Positions 8,023-17,900 of a DNA stretch of 50,417 nucleotides are shown here, in pieces; within the stretch, counting starts at the first letter, position 1, and every line of letters starts with the position of its first letter. The notes below the pieces were generated by a model. That model saw only the letters and a program-made list of their open reading frames with translations, was not told the origin of the DNA and made no database searches. Made by a program: the position numbers and the translations under genes. Location of the stretch: NCBI GenBank assembly GCA_023420085.1, contig JAEZWQ010000024.1:1-50417 (forward strand), in the 5' to 3' direction. The stretch comes from Bacillota bacterium (GTDB lineage: Bacteria > Bacillota > Clostridia > Lachnospirales > Lachnospiraceae).

Positions 8023-10348
8023 TTTTTTCCTCAACAAATAATTCTTTAATTACTTCTGACATATCTGAAACAAATTTTATATTCAAGCCTTCTTTTATTT
8101 CAGCATCAATTTCTTCAACATCATTTTTATTCTGCTTTGGTACTAAAACATTAGTTATCTTGGCATTTTTAGCTGCCAATAATTTTTCTTTTAATCCACC
8201 AATCGGCAGAACCCTTCCCCTTAGTGTGATTTCTCCTGTCATGCAAAGGTTTGCTCTTACAGGTTTTTCTAAAATTGCAGATAAAATTGCGCTAGTCATT
8301 GTAATACCTGCTGATGGTCCATCCTTTGGAACTGCCCCTTCAGGTATATGTAAATGTATATCTTTTTTATCAAAGAATTCTTTATCTATCTTATATTTAT
8401 CAGCAACAGATCTTAAATAGCTTCTTGCTATAAATGCAGACTCCTTCATTACATCACCCATTTGACCTGTTAATGAAAGATTCCCTTTCCCATCAAAGCA
8501 ATTTACCTCAATCTGTAATGTCCTTCCACCAAAATATGTCCATGCAAGACCATTTACAATTCCAATAGCATCTTTTTTGTTAGAATTATCATCATTATAT
8601 TTTTGATTACCAATATATTCAGATAAATTTTTACATGTAATTCTTATAGATTTCTTTTTAGGATTTTCTATAAGAACCTTAGCTGCACGTCTTAAAAGCT
8701 CTCCTATTTTTCTCTCTAATCCTCTAACGCCAGCCTCTTTAATATAGGCATTTATCATCATTTTTATTGCTGAATCTGAAATACTTACTTCTTTTTTAGT
8801 TAATCCATATTCATCTAACTGCTTTTTATATAAGTGTTCTTTAGCTATATGAAATTTTTCATTTTCCGTATAACTATTAACTTGTATAACTTCCATTCTA
8901 TCAAGCAGCGGCTCTGGAATTGTATTTAATGAATTGGCTGTAGTAATAAATAATACTTTTGATAAATCAACTGGGACTTCTAAATAATTATCTCTAAATG
9001 TTGAATTTTGTGCATAGTCAAGCACTTCTAATAACGCAGAAGATGGATCTCCTCTAAAGTCATATCCTAGCTTATCTATCTCGTCAAAAAGTATTAATGG
9101 ATTACTTACTCCTGACTGACTTACAGCCTTTACAATTCTACCAGGCATTGCCCCAATATATGTTCTTCTATGTCCTCTTATTTCAGATTCATCTCTAACT
9201 CCACCTAAACTTATTCTAACCATTTTTCTTTCCAATGCTTTTGCAATAGATGTAGCTATGGAAGTTTTTCCAGTTCCAGGCGGACCAACAAGGCATATTA
9301 TTGGTGAGTGTCCATCCGGTTTAAAGTGTTTTAATGCAATAAATTCTAATATTCTTTCCTTTACTTTATCTAGACCATAATGATCTTGATCAAGTATTTT
9401 CTTGGCATTTTTAACATCAATATTATCATTAGTATATTTATTCCATGGATAGTCAACAATAGTATCTAAATAATTTTTTAAAACACTTGAATCTTGACTA
9501 GCGGGAGATAATGACTTTAATCTAGAAACGTCTGTTAAAATTTTCTCCTTTGATTCATTGTCAATATCTAATTCTTCTACCTTCTTTTTATATATTTCAT
9601 AATCATTTAATGGATCTGACTCTCCCAATTCTTCTCTTATAGCATTTAATGTTTCAACTAAGATATATTGCCTTTGTGTCTTTGACATCTTTGCTGAAAC
9701 CTTACTATCTATCTCACGTCTTATTTCTATTTTATTAATTTCATATTGTAAGTGTAATAATAGAATTTGATATCTAACATCAAAACTATTCTCTTTTAAT
9801 AATTGTCTTCTCTTCTTTTTATCTTCTACAACAAATGTAGATATATTAGCAATAAGTGAATCTAAATCTAGCTCATTACCAAAATCTCTATTTTGAGGTG
9901 AATTTTGAAGTTCTAAATATTTATAAAATTTATCAAGAATCTCACTCCTCATTGCATCGATAGTTATCTTATCTTTATTTAACTCAATAGATTCTTCTAT
10001 CTGAACCTCAATGTCACTATAATATGCACCATTTTCTTCATATAAATCTAATAATTTACATTTATCTATTGCATCAATAAAAAATCTAGTAATACTATTA
10101 TTAATTTTTGTAGTTTGAATAAGTTTTGAATAAACTCCATATTCATAAATGCTATCTGCTTTTATCTCTTTTCTATCAGAGCTATTAAGCATAGCAACAT
10201 ATATCATACCATCTGTGCTAAAAGCTTCTTTTGCTGCTTCTAATATATGGTTTTCAACTTCAATATCAATCCCTATCATAGCCTTAGGTAATGGTATATT
10301 ACCCTCAACTACTATTGTCGGTATTTTAACTAATTTTTTATACTCCAT
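8012..10348 (-). CDS. lon: ATP-dependent Lon protease
   Basis: Lon is a hexameric cytosolic AAA+ serine protease that degrades damaged and regulatory proteins. The order is an N-terminal substrate domain, Walker A GPPGTGKTSIA near residue 355, Walker B ILFDEIDK, and a C-terminal protease with DGPSAG (catalytic serine near 678) and GLKEKLLAAKNA (catalytic lysine near 720). The 778-residue length is normal for LonA. An AAAGGAGATT site precedes the ATG, 23 bases after the clpX stop. It follows clpP and clpX, so three proteolytic components share one operon. Confidence 0.97.
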   Translation of the reverse strand: MEYKKLVKIPTIVVEGNIPLPKAMIGIDIEVENHILEAAKEAFSTDGMIYVAMLNSSDRKEIKADSIYEYGVYSKLIQTTKINNSITRFFIDAIDKCKLLDLYEENGAYYSDIEVQIEESIELNKDKITIDAMRSEILDKFYKYLELQNSPQNRDFGNELDLDSLIANISTFVVEDKKKRRQLLKENSFDVRYQILLLHLQYEINKIEIRREIDSKVSAKMSKTQRQYILVETLNAIREELGESDPLNDYEIYKKKVEELDIDNESKEKILTDVSRLKSLSPASQDSSVLKNYLDTIVDYPWNKYTNDNIDVKNAKKILDQDHYGLDKVKERILEFIALKHFKPDGHSPIICLVGPPGTGKTSIATSIAKALERKMVRISLGGVRDESEIRGHRRTYIGAMPGRIVKAVSQSGVSNPLILFDEIDKLGYDFRGDPSSALLEVLDYAQNSTFRDNYLEVPVDLSKVLFITTANSLNTIPEPLLDRMEVIQVNSYTENEKFHIAKEHLYKKQLDEYGLTKKEVSISDSAIKMMINAYIKEAGVRGLERKIGELLRRAAKVLIENPKKKSIRITCKNLSEYIGNQKYNDDNSNKKDAIGIVNGLAWTYFGGRTLQIEVNCFDGKGNLSLTGQMGDVMKESAFIARSYLRSVADKYKIDKEFFDKKDIHLHIPEGAVPKDGPSAGITMTSAILSAILEKPVRANLCMTGEITLRGRVLPIGGLKEKLLAAKNAKITNVLVPKQNKNDVEEIDAEIKEGLNIKFVSDMSEVIKELFVEEKNEN

Positions 10349-10371
10349 AATCTCCTTTGCACAACATATTA

Positions 10372-11583
10372 TTATATATTCTCAATTATAGGATCTTTCT
10401 TATTTAAAATTGTATCTGCTGTAACAATACACTTGCATTCTTTTTTTAGTGAAGGTAATTCAAACATTACATTCAACATTGCTTTTTCTATAATTGATCT
10501 TAACCCTCTAGCTCCTGTTCCAAGCTCTACAGCCTTTTTAGCAACAGCTTTTAATGCTTCTTCTTGAAATTCTAATTGAATATTATCATAAGCTAATAAT
10601 GCTTTATATTGTTTAATTATTGAATTTTTAGGTTCAAGTAAAATTTTTATCAAGTCTTCCTCTGTTAGTTTATTTAAATTAACAATAATTGGGACTCTAC
10701 CAATAAGTTCAGGTATCAGTCCAAATTTTACTAGATCTTTAGGATGAACTTCGTTTAGTAATTCATCATATATATCTTTCTCTTTATCATTTACTTGCTT
10801 ATTAAATCCAATTCCTGTCTTTTTTTCTGATCGTTTTTCAATTATTTTCTCTATTCCATCAAAAGCACCACCACATATAAACAATATATTTGTTGTATCT
10901 AGTGGTATAAGTTCTTGTTGTGGATGTTTTCTGCCTCCTTGTGGAGGGATTAAAGCTTCAGTACCCTCTATTATTTTTAATAATGATTGTTGTACACCCT
11001 CTCCAGATACATCTCTTGTTATTGAAATATTTTCAGATTTTTTGGCAATTTTATCTATTTCATCAATATATATTATTCCATGTGATGCCTTATCAACATC
11101 AAAATCTGCATTTTGCAATAATTTTAATAAAATATTTTCAACATCTTCTCCAACATAACCCGCTTCTGTTAATGTTGTTGCATCAGCAATTGCAAAAGGT
11201 ACATTTAATAGCCTTGCCAGTGTCTGAGCCAAAAGAGTTTTTCCTGAACCTGTAGGTCCAACTAATAATACATTACTTTTTTGAACTTCTACGTCACTTT
11301 CTTCAGATGAAAGTATCCTTTTATAGTGATTATATACTGCAACTGATAGTATTTTTTTTGCCTCATCCTGCCCTATAACATATTGATCAAGTACATTCTT
11401 TATCTCCTTAGGTGTCATTAAAACTATATCTTCTGCAATATTAGATTCAATTCTTTCATTAAAAACTTCAGAACAAATCTGTGCACATTCTTTACAGATT
11501 GCTCCTCCAAATTTAGATGTTAATAAGCTTCCAACAATACTTTCTGATCTTCCACAAAATGAACATTTATTTTTTTCTGCCAC
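10372..11583 (-). CDS. clpX: ClpX, ATPase subunit of the ClpXP protease
   Basis: ClpX unfolds substrates and feeds them to ClpP. The N-terminal zinc domain has cysteines 7, 10, 30 and 33. Walker A is GPTGSGKTLLAQTLA, Walker B is IIYIDEIDKIA, and TGIGFNK holds the IGF loop that docks on ClpP. The start is a GTG at 11583 with AGGAGT upstream. clpP is just upstream, separated by a hairpin that may lower clpX expression. The length of 403 is slightly below the 420 typical of the family. Confidence 0.97.
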   Translation of the reverse strand: MAEKNKCSFCGRSESIVGSLLTSKFGGAICKECAQICSEVFNERIESNIAEDIVLMTPKEIKNVLDQYVIGQDEAKKILSVAVYNHYKRILSSEESDVEVQKSNVLLVGPTGSGKTLLAQTLARLLNVPFAIADATTLTEAGYVGEDVENILLKLLQNADFDVDKASHGIIYIDEIDKIAKKSENISITRDVSGEGVQQSLLKIIEGTEALIPPQGGRKHPQQELIPLDTTNILFICGGAFDGIEKIIEKRSEKKTGIGFNKQVNDKEKDIYDELLNEVHPKDLVKFGLIPELIGRVPIIVNLNKLTEEDLIKILLEPKNSIIKQYKALLAYDNIQLEFQEEALKAVAKKAVELGTGARGLRSIIEKAMLNVMFELPSLKKECKCIVTADTILNKKDPIIENI

Positions 11584-11602
11584 AATTTACTCCTAAATAT
11601 AA

Positions 11603-11624
11603 AAGCCCCAATTTATTGGAGCTT
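11603..11624 (-). terminator. Hairpin with T-run between clpP and clpX
   Basis: On the minus strand a stem AAGCTCC/GGGGCTT with one mismatch is extended by A-T pairs and followed by TTTTATATTT. It could act as a weak terminator or an mRNA processing barrier that sets the clpP to clpX ratio. The stem is short, so full termination is unlikely. Confidence 0.5.
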
Positions 11625-11628
11625 AATT

Positions 11629-12213
11629 TTAATGTCTATGTTCTATAACTTTATCAATTATACCATATTCAAGCGCTTCTTGAGCTGACATATATCTATC
11701 TCTTTCGGTATCATTTTCAATTACCTCAAGAGGTTGTCCTGTATTTTCTGATAAAATCTTATTCAATCTTTCTCTTGTATATAGTATTCTTTCTGCAACA
11801 ATCTTTATATCACTTGCCTGTCCTCTAGCTCCTCCAGAAGGTTGGTGAATCATAACCTCTGAATTAGGTAATGCATAACGCTTGCCTTTTGTTCCTCCTG
11901 CAAGCAAAAATGCTCCCATACTAGCCGCCATACCCATACAAAATGTAGATACGTCACAACGGATATATTTCATTGTATCATATATAGCAAGACCAGCAGA
12001 TACAGATCCACCAGGGCTATTAATATAAAAATGTATATCTTTATTAGGATCTTCTGATTCTAGGAACAAAAGCTGAGCTATTATTAAACTTGCACTTTGA
12101 TCCGTAACCTCTTCTCCTAAAAATATAATTCTATCTTTTAACAAACGAGAATAAATATCGTACGATCTCTCTCCTCTTCCCGTCTGCTCAACAACCATAG
12201 GTACTAGGCTCAT
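11629..12213 (-). CDS. clpP: ATP-dependent Clp protease proteolytic subunit
   Basis: ClpP forms the barrel-shaped serine protease that works with ClpX. The catalytic triad is seen exactly at S98 (MGMAASMG), H123 (VMIHQPSGG) and D172 (TERDRYM). The 194-residue length is standard, including a short propeptide-like N-terminus (MSLVPMVVEQTGRGERSYD). GTAGGAGGATAG precedes the ATG. It lies 8 bases after tig, giving the classic tig-clpP-clpX order. Confidence 0.98.
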   Translation of the reverse strand: MSLVPMVVEQTGRGERSYDIYSRLLKDRIIFLGEEVTDQSASLIIAQLLFLESEDPNKDIHFYINSPGGSVSAGLAIYDTMKYIRCDVSTFCMGMAASMGAFLLAGGTKGKRYALPNSEVMIHQPSGGARGQASDIKIVAERILYTRERLNKILSENTGQPLEVIENDTERDRYMSAQEALEYGIIDKVIEHRH

Positions 12214-12221
12214 CTATCCTC

Positions 12222-13514
12222 CTACTTAATAACAGCATTATCAACAATAAAGTCAATAGCTTTTTGTACTGCAATATCAAGTTTTATAGCTTCTTTTTGA
12301 TTATCCTCTATCATTGTTTCAAGTTCTTTTTTATCCATTTTGTAGTTTTCAGCCATTTCATTAAGTTTAGCTTCAAACTCTTCGTTACTTGCTTCAATTT
12401 TTTCTTCTTTAACAATAGCCTCTAAAACTAAACGAGTTTTAATTCTCTTTAATCCTTGCTCCTTTAATTGTTCAACTATTTTTTCTTCTGTTTGATTGGT
12501 AAATTGTAAATATTGTTTAAAATCTAATCCTTGTTGTTTTAATCTACCACTAAAATCATTTAGCATATCTTCTGCAACACTAATTTTCATAAGTTCAGGA
12601 ATATCAATTTCAGTTCCTTCTATAACTGCAGCTACTGCTTGATTTTCTGCATTAGTGTCTACTTCTTCTTGACGCTTTGCGAATAATTCATTCTTTATTT
12701 CTTCTTTATATGCTTCAACTGATTCAGCATCAGAAACTTCTTCTATATAATCCATATCAAGTTTTGGTACTTCTTTAACTTTAATGTCTTTTAATGTAAC
12801 CTTAAACTTAGCCGGTTTACCTGCAAGTTCCTCAACATGGTAATTTTCAGGGAACGTAACATCAACTTCTCTTGTATCGCCTGTAAACATTCCGATAAGT
12901 TGCTCTTCGAATCCTTCAATAAAAGTCTTTGATCCAATAACAAGTGGGAACTCTTCTGCTTGTCCTCCTGCAAAAGGTTTACCATCTATAGTACCCTCAA
13001 AATCAATTATAGCTTGATCATTATTCTCTAAACCTCTGTCTCCAACTGTTATCATCCTTGCATTCTTTTCAAGATTCTTATTGATTTCGTCTTCAACTTC
13101 TTGTTCTGTTACTTCAACATTTTTCTTTTCTATTTCAACGCCTTTATATTTACCTAATTTAACCTCTGGTTTTACAGCAACCTTTGCTGTGTATATAAAA
13201 GGTTTATCCTTTTCAATTTGTTTTACTTCAATATCAGGTCTTGAAACAATTTCTAGTTCTTCACTCGCTTTATCTAAAGCATTACCATAAGTTGTTCTGA
13301 TAACTTGGTTTGCAGCATCTTCATAGAATACGCCTTCACCATACATTTTTTCAATTATTTTTCTAGGTGCTTTACCTTTTCTAAATCCTTGAATAGATAT
13401 ATTCCCTTTTTTTGAATTATATACCTCATTTATCGCCTTATCAAATTCTTTATATTCTACCTCAACGGTAATTAAAGCTTCATTATGTTCTAATCTTTGA
13501 ACTTTAATATCCAT
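12222..13514 (-). CDS. tig: Trigger factor
   Basis: Trigger factor is the ribosome-bound chaperone and prolyl isomerase that meets nascent chains. The ribosome-docking signature appears as GFRKGKAPRKIIEKMYG near residues 43-60. The FKBP-type domain follows (DQAIIDFEGTIDGKPFAGG, then VTFPENYH), and a helical C-terminal chaperone domain completes 430 residues. GAGGAGGATAAC precedes the ATG. It heads the long operon running to cca and has its own promoter. Confidence 0.97.
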   Translation of the reverse strand: MDIKVQRLEHNEALITVEVEYKEFDKAINEVYNSKKGNISIQGFRKGKAPRKIIEKMYGEGVFYEDAANQVIRTTYGNALDKASEELEIVSRPDIEVKQIEKDKPFIYTAKVAVKPEVKLGKYKGVEIEKKNVEVTEQEVEDEINKNLEKNARMITVGDRGLENNDQAIIDFEGTIDGKPFAGGQAEEFPLVIGSKTFIEGFEEQLIGMFTGDTREVDVTFPENYHVEELAGKPAKFKVTLKDIKVKEVPKLDMDYIEEVSDAESVEAYKEEIKNELFAKRQEEVDTNAENQAVAAVIEGTEIDIPELMKISVAEDMLNDFSGRLKQQGLDFKQYLQFTNQTEEKIVEQLKEQGLKRIKTRLVLEAIVKEEKIEASNEEFEAKLNEMAENYKMDKKELETMIEDNQKEAIKLDIAVQKAIDFIVDNAVIK

Positions 13515-13544
13515 GTTATCCTCCTCGTATTAAACACTCATTTA

Positions 13545-13573
13545 AGTATAAATGAAAAGTCTTGTTTTGTAAA
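13545..13573 (-). promoter_or_regulatory. Promoter of the tig-clpP-clpX-lon operon
   Basis: On the minus strand TTTACA (13568-13573), a 17-base spacer and TATACT (13545-13550) match five of six bases in each hexamer. I see no CtsR-like direct repeat overlapping it. Confidence 0.75.
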
Positions 13574-13637
13574 GGATATTACTGCTTTTTACATATATTT
13601 TATATACATTTTTTAATATTATTTATGTCTATAAATA

Positions 13638-13665
13638 TTGAAATAATTATAATTTTTGTTATTAT
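13638..13665 (+). promoter_or_regulatory. Candidate galE promoter
   Basis: TTGAAA (13638-13643), a 16-base spacer and TATTAT (13660-13665) lie 28 bases before the galE ATG. The surrounding sequence is very AT-rich, so chance matches are possible. Confidence 0.55.
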
Positions 13666-13693
13666 TAAGTTATCGAATTGAAGGGAGATTCCA

Positions 13694-14716
13694 ATGAATA
13701 TTTTAACAACTGGTGGAGCCGGTTATATAGGTTCTCACACCTGTGTAGAACTGCTAGAGCAAGGATATAATGTAATTGTTATTGATAACTTATATAATTC
13801 TAGTGAAGAATCGTTAAATGCTGTTGAAAAAATTACAAATAAAAAACTAAACTTTATACAAGGCGATCTTAGAAATATTGAAGATATTAGAAAATGCTTC
13901 AATAACTATAAAATTGATGCAGTAATTCATTTTGCTGGATTAAAGGCTGTTGGAGAATCAGTATCTAAACCTCTTTTATACTATGAAAATAATGTGTATG
14001 GAAGCCTTAATCTTTTTAAAGTAATGAATGAATTTAATGTTAAAAAAATAATATTCTCATCTACAGCAACATTATATGGAGATTCAACTGCATATCCTTT
14101 CACTGAAGATCTTCCTAAAGTGGCAATAAACCCTTATGCTAAAACAAAATTATTTATAGAAGATATTCTTGAAGATCTATGTAAATCAGATCCTGATTGG
14201 TCTGTAATTTCATTACGATACTTCAATCCTATCGGTGCCCACGAAAGTGGTGACATAGGCGAAGACCCAAATGGTATACCTAATAATCTACTTCCTTATA
14301 TTTCACAAGTAGCAATTGGAAAGCTTGATATTTTAAATGTTTTTGGTAATGATTATGATACACCAGATGGAACCTGTATAAGAGACTATATTCACATAGT
14401 AGATCTAGCTAAAGGACATACACAAGCAATTAATAAATTAATTAATTCTAAAGGTATGAATATTTATAATTTAAGCACAGGAATAGGTTATTCAGTATTA
14501 GATATTATAAATAGTTTTGAAAAAGCTACTGGAATAAAAATAAAATATAAAATTACAGAGCGAAGAGCTGGTGATGCACCAATAGGTTATGGGAACCCTT
14601 CAAAAGCATATAATGAACTTGGCTGGAAAGCAAAATATAATATTGACGATATGTGTAGACATACATGGAATTGGCAAACTAAACATCCAAATGGATATAA
14701 AAAAGGCTCATATTAA
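13694..14716 (+). CDS. galE: UDP-glucose 4-epimerase
   Basis: GalE interconverts UDP-glucose and UDP-galactose in the cytoplasm for sugar entry and surface polysaccharide supply. The NAD-binding Rossmann motif is TTGGAGYIGSHT at residues 5-16. The catalytic pair is in SSTATLYG and YAKTK (YxxxK). RRAGDAP near the C-terminus is also conserved. The 340-residue length is usual. The start has AAGGGAGA upstream. It is a single-gene transcription unit between divergent tig and convergent surface-protein genes. Confidence 0.96.
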   Translation: MNILTTGGAGYIGSHTCVELLEQGYNVIVIDNLYNSSEESLNAVEKITNKKLNFIQGDLRNIEDIRKCFNNYKIDAVIHFAGLKAVGESVSKPLLYYENNVYGSLNLFKVMNEFNVKKIIFSSTATLYGDSTAYPFTEDLPKVAINPYAKTKLFIEDILEDLCKSDPDWSVISLRYFNPIGAHESGDIGEDPNGIPNNLLPYISQVAIGKLDILNVFGNDYDTPDGTCIRDYIHIVDLAKGHTQAINKLINSKGMNIYNLSTGIGYSVLDIINSFEKATGIKIKYKITERRAGDAPIGYGNPSKAYNELGWKAKYNIDDMCRHTWNWQTKHPNGYKKGSY

Positions 14717-14728
14717 TGAGCCTTTTTT
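14701..14728 (+). terminator. galE terminator
   Basis: The stem AAAAGGCTCAT/ATGAGCCTTTT has a 4-base loop and a run of six T. The galE stop codon lies at the loop and 3' arm, so the terminator overlaps the end of the gene. Confidence 0.9.
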
Positions 14729-14941
14729 ATATCACCAAGATGCCGGTTCCACTATTTTGACTCCTAGCAACTGCTAGGTGGGTCTAATTAATAACTATTC
14801 AATCTTCCAACTAAATTGGCCTGATTTTGTAGCTATTCTCAAAGTCCCTATTCAAAAAATGTAGGTTCAAAATTGTAGAATTATCGAACATCTTAGTATG
14901 TACTTATAATAACACATACCATTATATTATTCAATGCTCAA
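14717..14941. other. Intergenic stretch with palindrome and possible transposase tail
   Basis: This 225-base gap holds a palindrome, CCTAGCA-ac-TGCTAGG (14763-14778). On the minus strand an 18-codon open piece ending at 14795 reads IGTLRIATKSGQFSWKIE, with NFEPTFFE in another frame just before it. The look is that of a transposase C-terminus beside an element end, but I cannot name a family and the piece is too short to call. Confidence 0.3.
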
Positions 14942-17900
14942 TTATTTTGATATTTTTACTAAAGTAGACAATATAAATAAAGATATTATACCTGCAATAA
15001 AATATTTGCTAACCTCTCCACTAATTCCAGTTGGAGGTAAATGAGGAACCTCAAATATAACAGTTTGCTTCTCATTATTAATATCGGCATGTTCAAATAT
15101 TATATTGTCTTCATTATATAGAGTATCATATAGTACTATTTCTTTGCTTTCTAAACTTGATGTATCCAAATTAAACTTTAAATGTACAACGCCATCCCTA
15201 TCTTCTGGTATAAATTTAGTTTTTGCAACTACCTCTTCATTATTTACAATTAATGGCTTTCCACTTTTTTTATCAATTAATACTCCCCTTAATTCATATT
15301 CTTTCCCTGGAAATAGTGATCGAAATCTTACCTCATCTACTATTTCAACTATTCCATCCCCTTTAAAAACCTTTTCGTTATTTATGGTTGCATAAGTTTC
15401 TATACTTGGATGTCTTATGAATATAGTTTGATCAGAATTTTCAATATCATCATGTGTAGAAACTATCTTTCCATCTCGTTTTAGTTCATCAAATATTACA
15501 ATATTTTCAGTATCAACCTTTGTAATATCAACATAAAATTCAATTTTAGCTTCAACCTTAGATGAATCACTATTTAATGCAATTGTTTTTGATGCCTCTT
15601 TCCCATCTATTAATATAATATTTCCTGTGTGTTTATCTATAAGTTTTGCAGTTAATTCATATTCAGTATTTGGAATAATATCTTCTATCTTAATTTCATC
15701 TGTAATCGATACAATTCCAGTTTTGTGAGTTTCTTTTTCTCCTTCAATCTTAGCAAGGCTTTTTATTATAGGAATTTTTTCATTTTTAACTTCGTATAAT
15801 AATTCTTTTTCATCTCCATTTACATCTATTATAAAAGGTTCTATATTCAAATATCCATCAATTGGAGTTTCCTTTAAAGTATAGGTACCATATTCAATAT
15901 TCTCAAAAATTAAGCTACCATTTTTATCAGTATTACCTTTTTTTATTAAATTACCATTTTCATCTAATAAATTAAATTCAATTCCTTCCAGACTTTTTGA
16001 TGTATGGGCCTCACTTTTTATGATTTTAATATTTGCTCTTTTTATTTTATTAATTGATTCAACAAGAATTGTCGATTCATCATGTATGTTCTCATAATCT
16101 ACACTTATATCTTTGTACTCTTTATCAATTTCATACATTTTTCCAGTATTTAACTCTTTAATATAATAGTTTCCATCCTGAAATATATTAAAACTAGCTT
16201 CAAAATTTTTGTCTAATTTTGAAACATCTAATAACATATCTTTTCTATAATACTCTGTATCATTTTTAGAGTATAAGCCAAATATTATTTCATCAAAAGC
16301 TATATTTTTATAATCATCATTTATATCAGAATTCTCTATTTTTTTATTTAATTTTATCTTAACTTTCTTCCTATTATTTTTAATCCCCAATGATTTTTTT
16401 ACAATTTCAATATTACTATTTTCAGCATTTAATTCAACATTTATTGGTTTCTTATTTAATATATAATCTTTTTGAGTTTCTATTTCAACTATCTTGTATT
16501 TTCCTAATTTTAAATTATCAATTTCTAATCTTCCATTATCATCGGTTTCACCCAAAAATCTATATCCATCTTCACCTTGTATTTCAAACTTAACTTTTTT
16601 TAACGGTTTATCATTAAATCTATGCTCTACTACTTCATATCCTAGTTTATCAATAGATATCAATTCGGAAATATTTTCGCCAACCTTATCTAAAACAATC
16701 TTTCCTTTCTGTCGTTTATTTTTAAATCTAACCTCTACTTCATCGTTTTTACCATCAACAAAAATTTTATATGGTTCATTATTTATGACATATCCAGAAT
16801 TATTAGGTACAAATATTTCTTTTATATAATATGTCCCATATGGTAGAAAATAATCAAATTTAACTATTCCTTTTTCATCTGTTTCAAATTCTTTAATACC
16901 ATCAAAGACGAGTACTGATTTATTTACATCTAATATTTGAAATTTAATACCTTTTATTGGTACTATGTTCCCGTCTTCATCTATTTTTATAATTTTTATT
17001 TTTGATTTAATGTTTTCATTTTCTATATTAACATTATATATTTTATTATTTTCATTAACTGTAACTTCTAATTCTTTACTCTCTTTAGTTCCTTGAAATA
17101 AACTTTTTTGTATAATCTTATATTTTCCATAAGGTAAATCTCCACTTGTTGCTATTCCGTTTGCATCTGTTTTTAACGTTTCCACAACTTTATTTTGACT
17201 ATCTAATATGTCAAAAATTACATCTTGCTCTGGCAGCTTTACATCTTCTTCGATAAAGTTATTTTTATTGTTCCATTTCTTATGAGTTTTAATTATCTTT
17301 ATCTTCCCATGAATTTTGCTGTTTACAAATTCAACTTCATTTACTTCTTTATCTAGTACTATCTCCTTTACCTCATTTTTTATTAGGTATGGTTTAGGTG
17401 CTTCTATCTCTTTTATATATACCTTTTCTATATCTACTAAATTATCAATTCTTGCTTCTCCATTTATATCCGTTATAACCTCTTGTATTATGTCCTTAAA
17501 GTTATTATCCTTTGCTACAAGAAATTTAACACCTGATATTTTTTTATTTTCTTCATCACTCTTCTTTATTAAAATACTTTTTGATTTTACTTTAATTGTA
17601 AAACTTTTAACATCATTTTTTACAAATCCACCTGACATAAGATTTTGGCTATATGCACTTCTATATATTAATGGAGATTGCTCTTTTGCCATAAGTTTTT
17701 GTACAACTGGATTTTCTTGAGAAACATATACCTTAAATTCTTTTGGTGCATTTTCGCCTATATTTATTATTAACTTTTGTTTGAATCTATTAATAACATT
17801 AGTATACCTATCATTTGTATCAGTTGGATAATCTTTGCTATCAACTACGTTTATTTTCACATCATTTGCATCTGTATAGAACTCTTTACCTTCAGTACCT

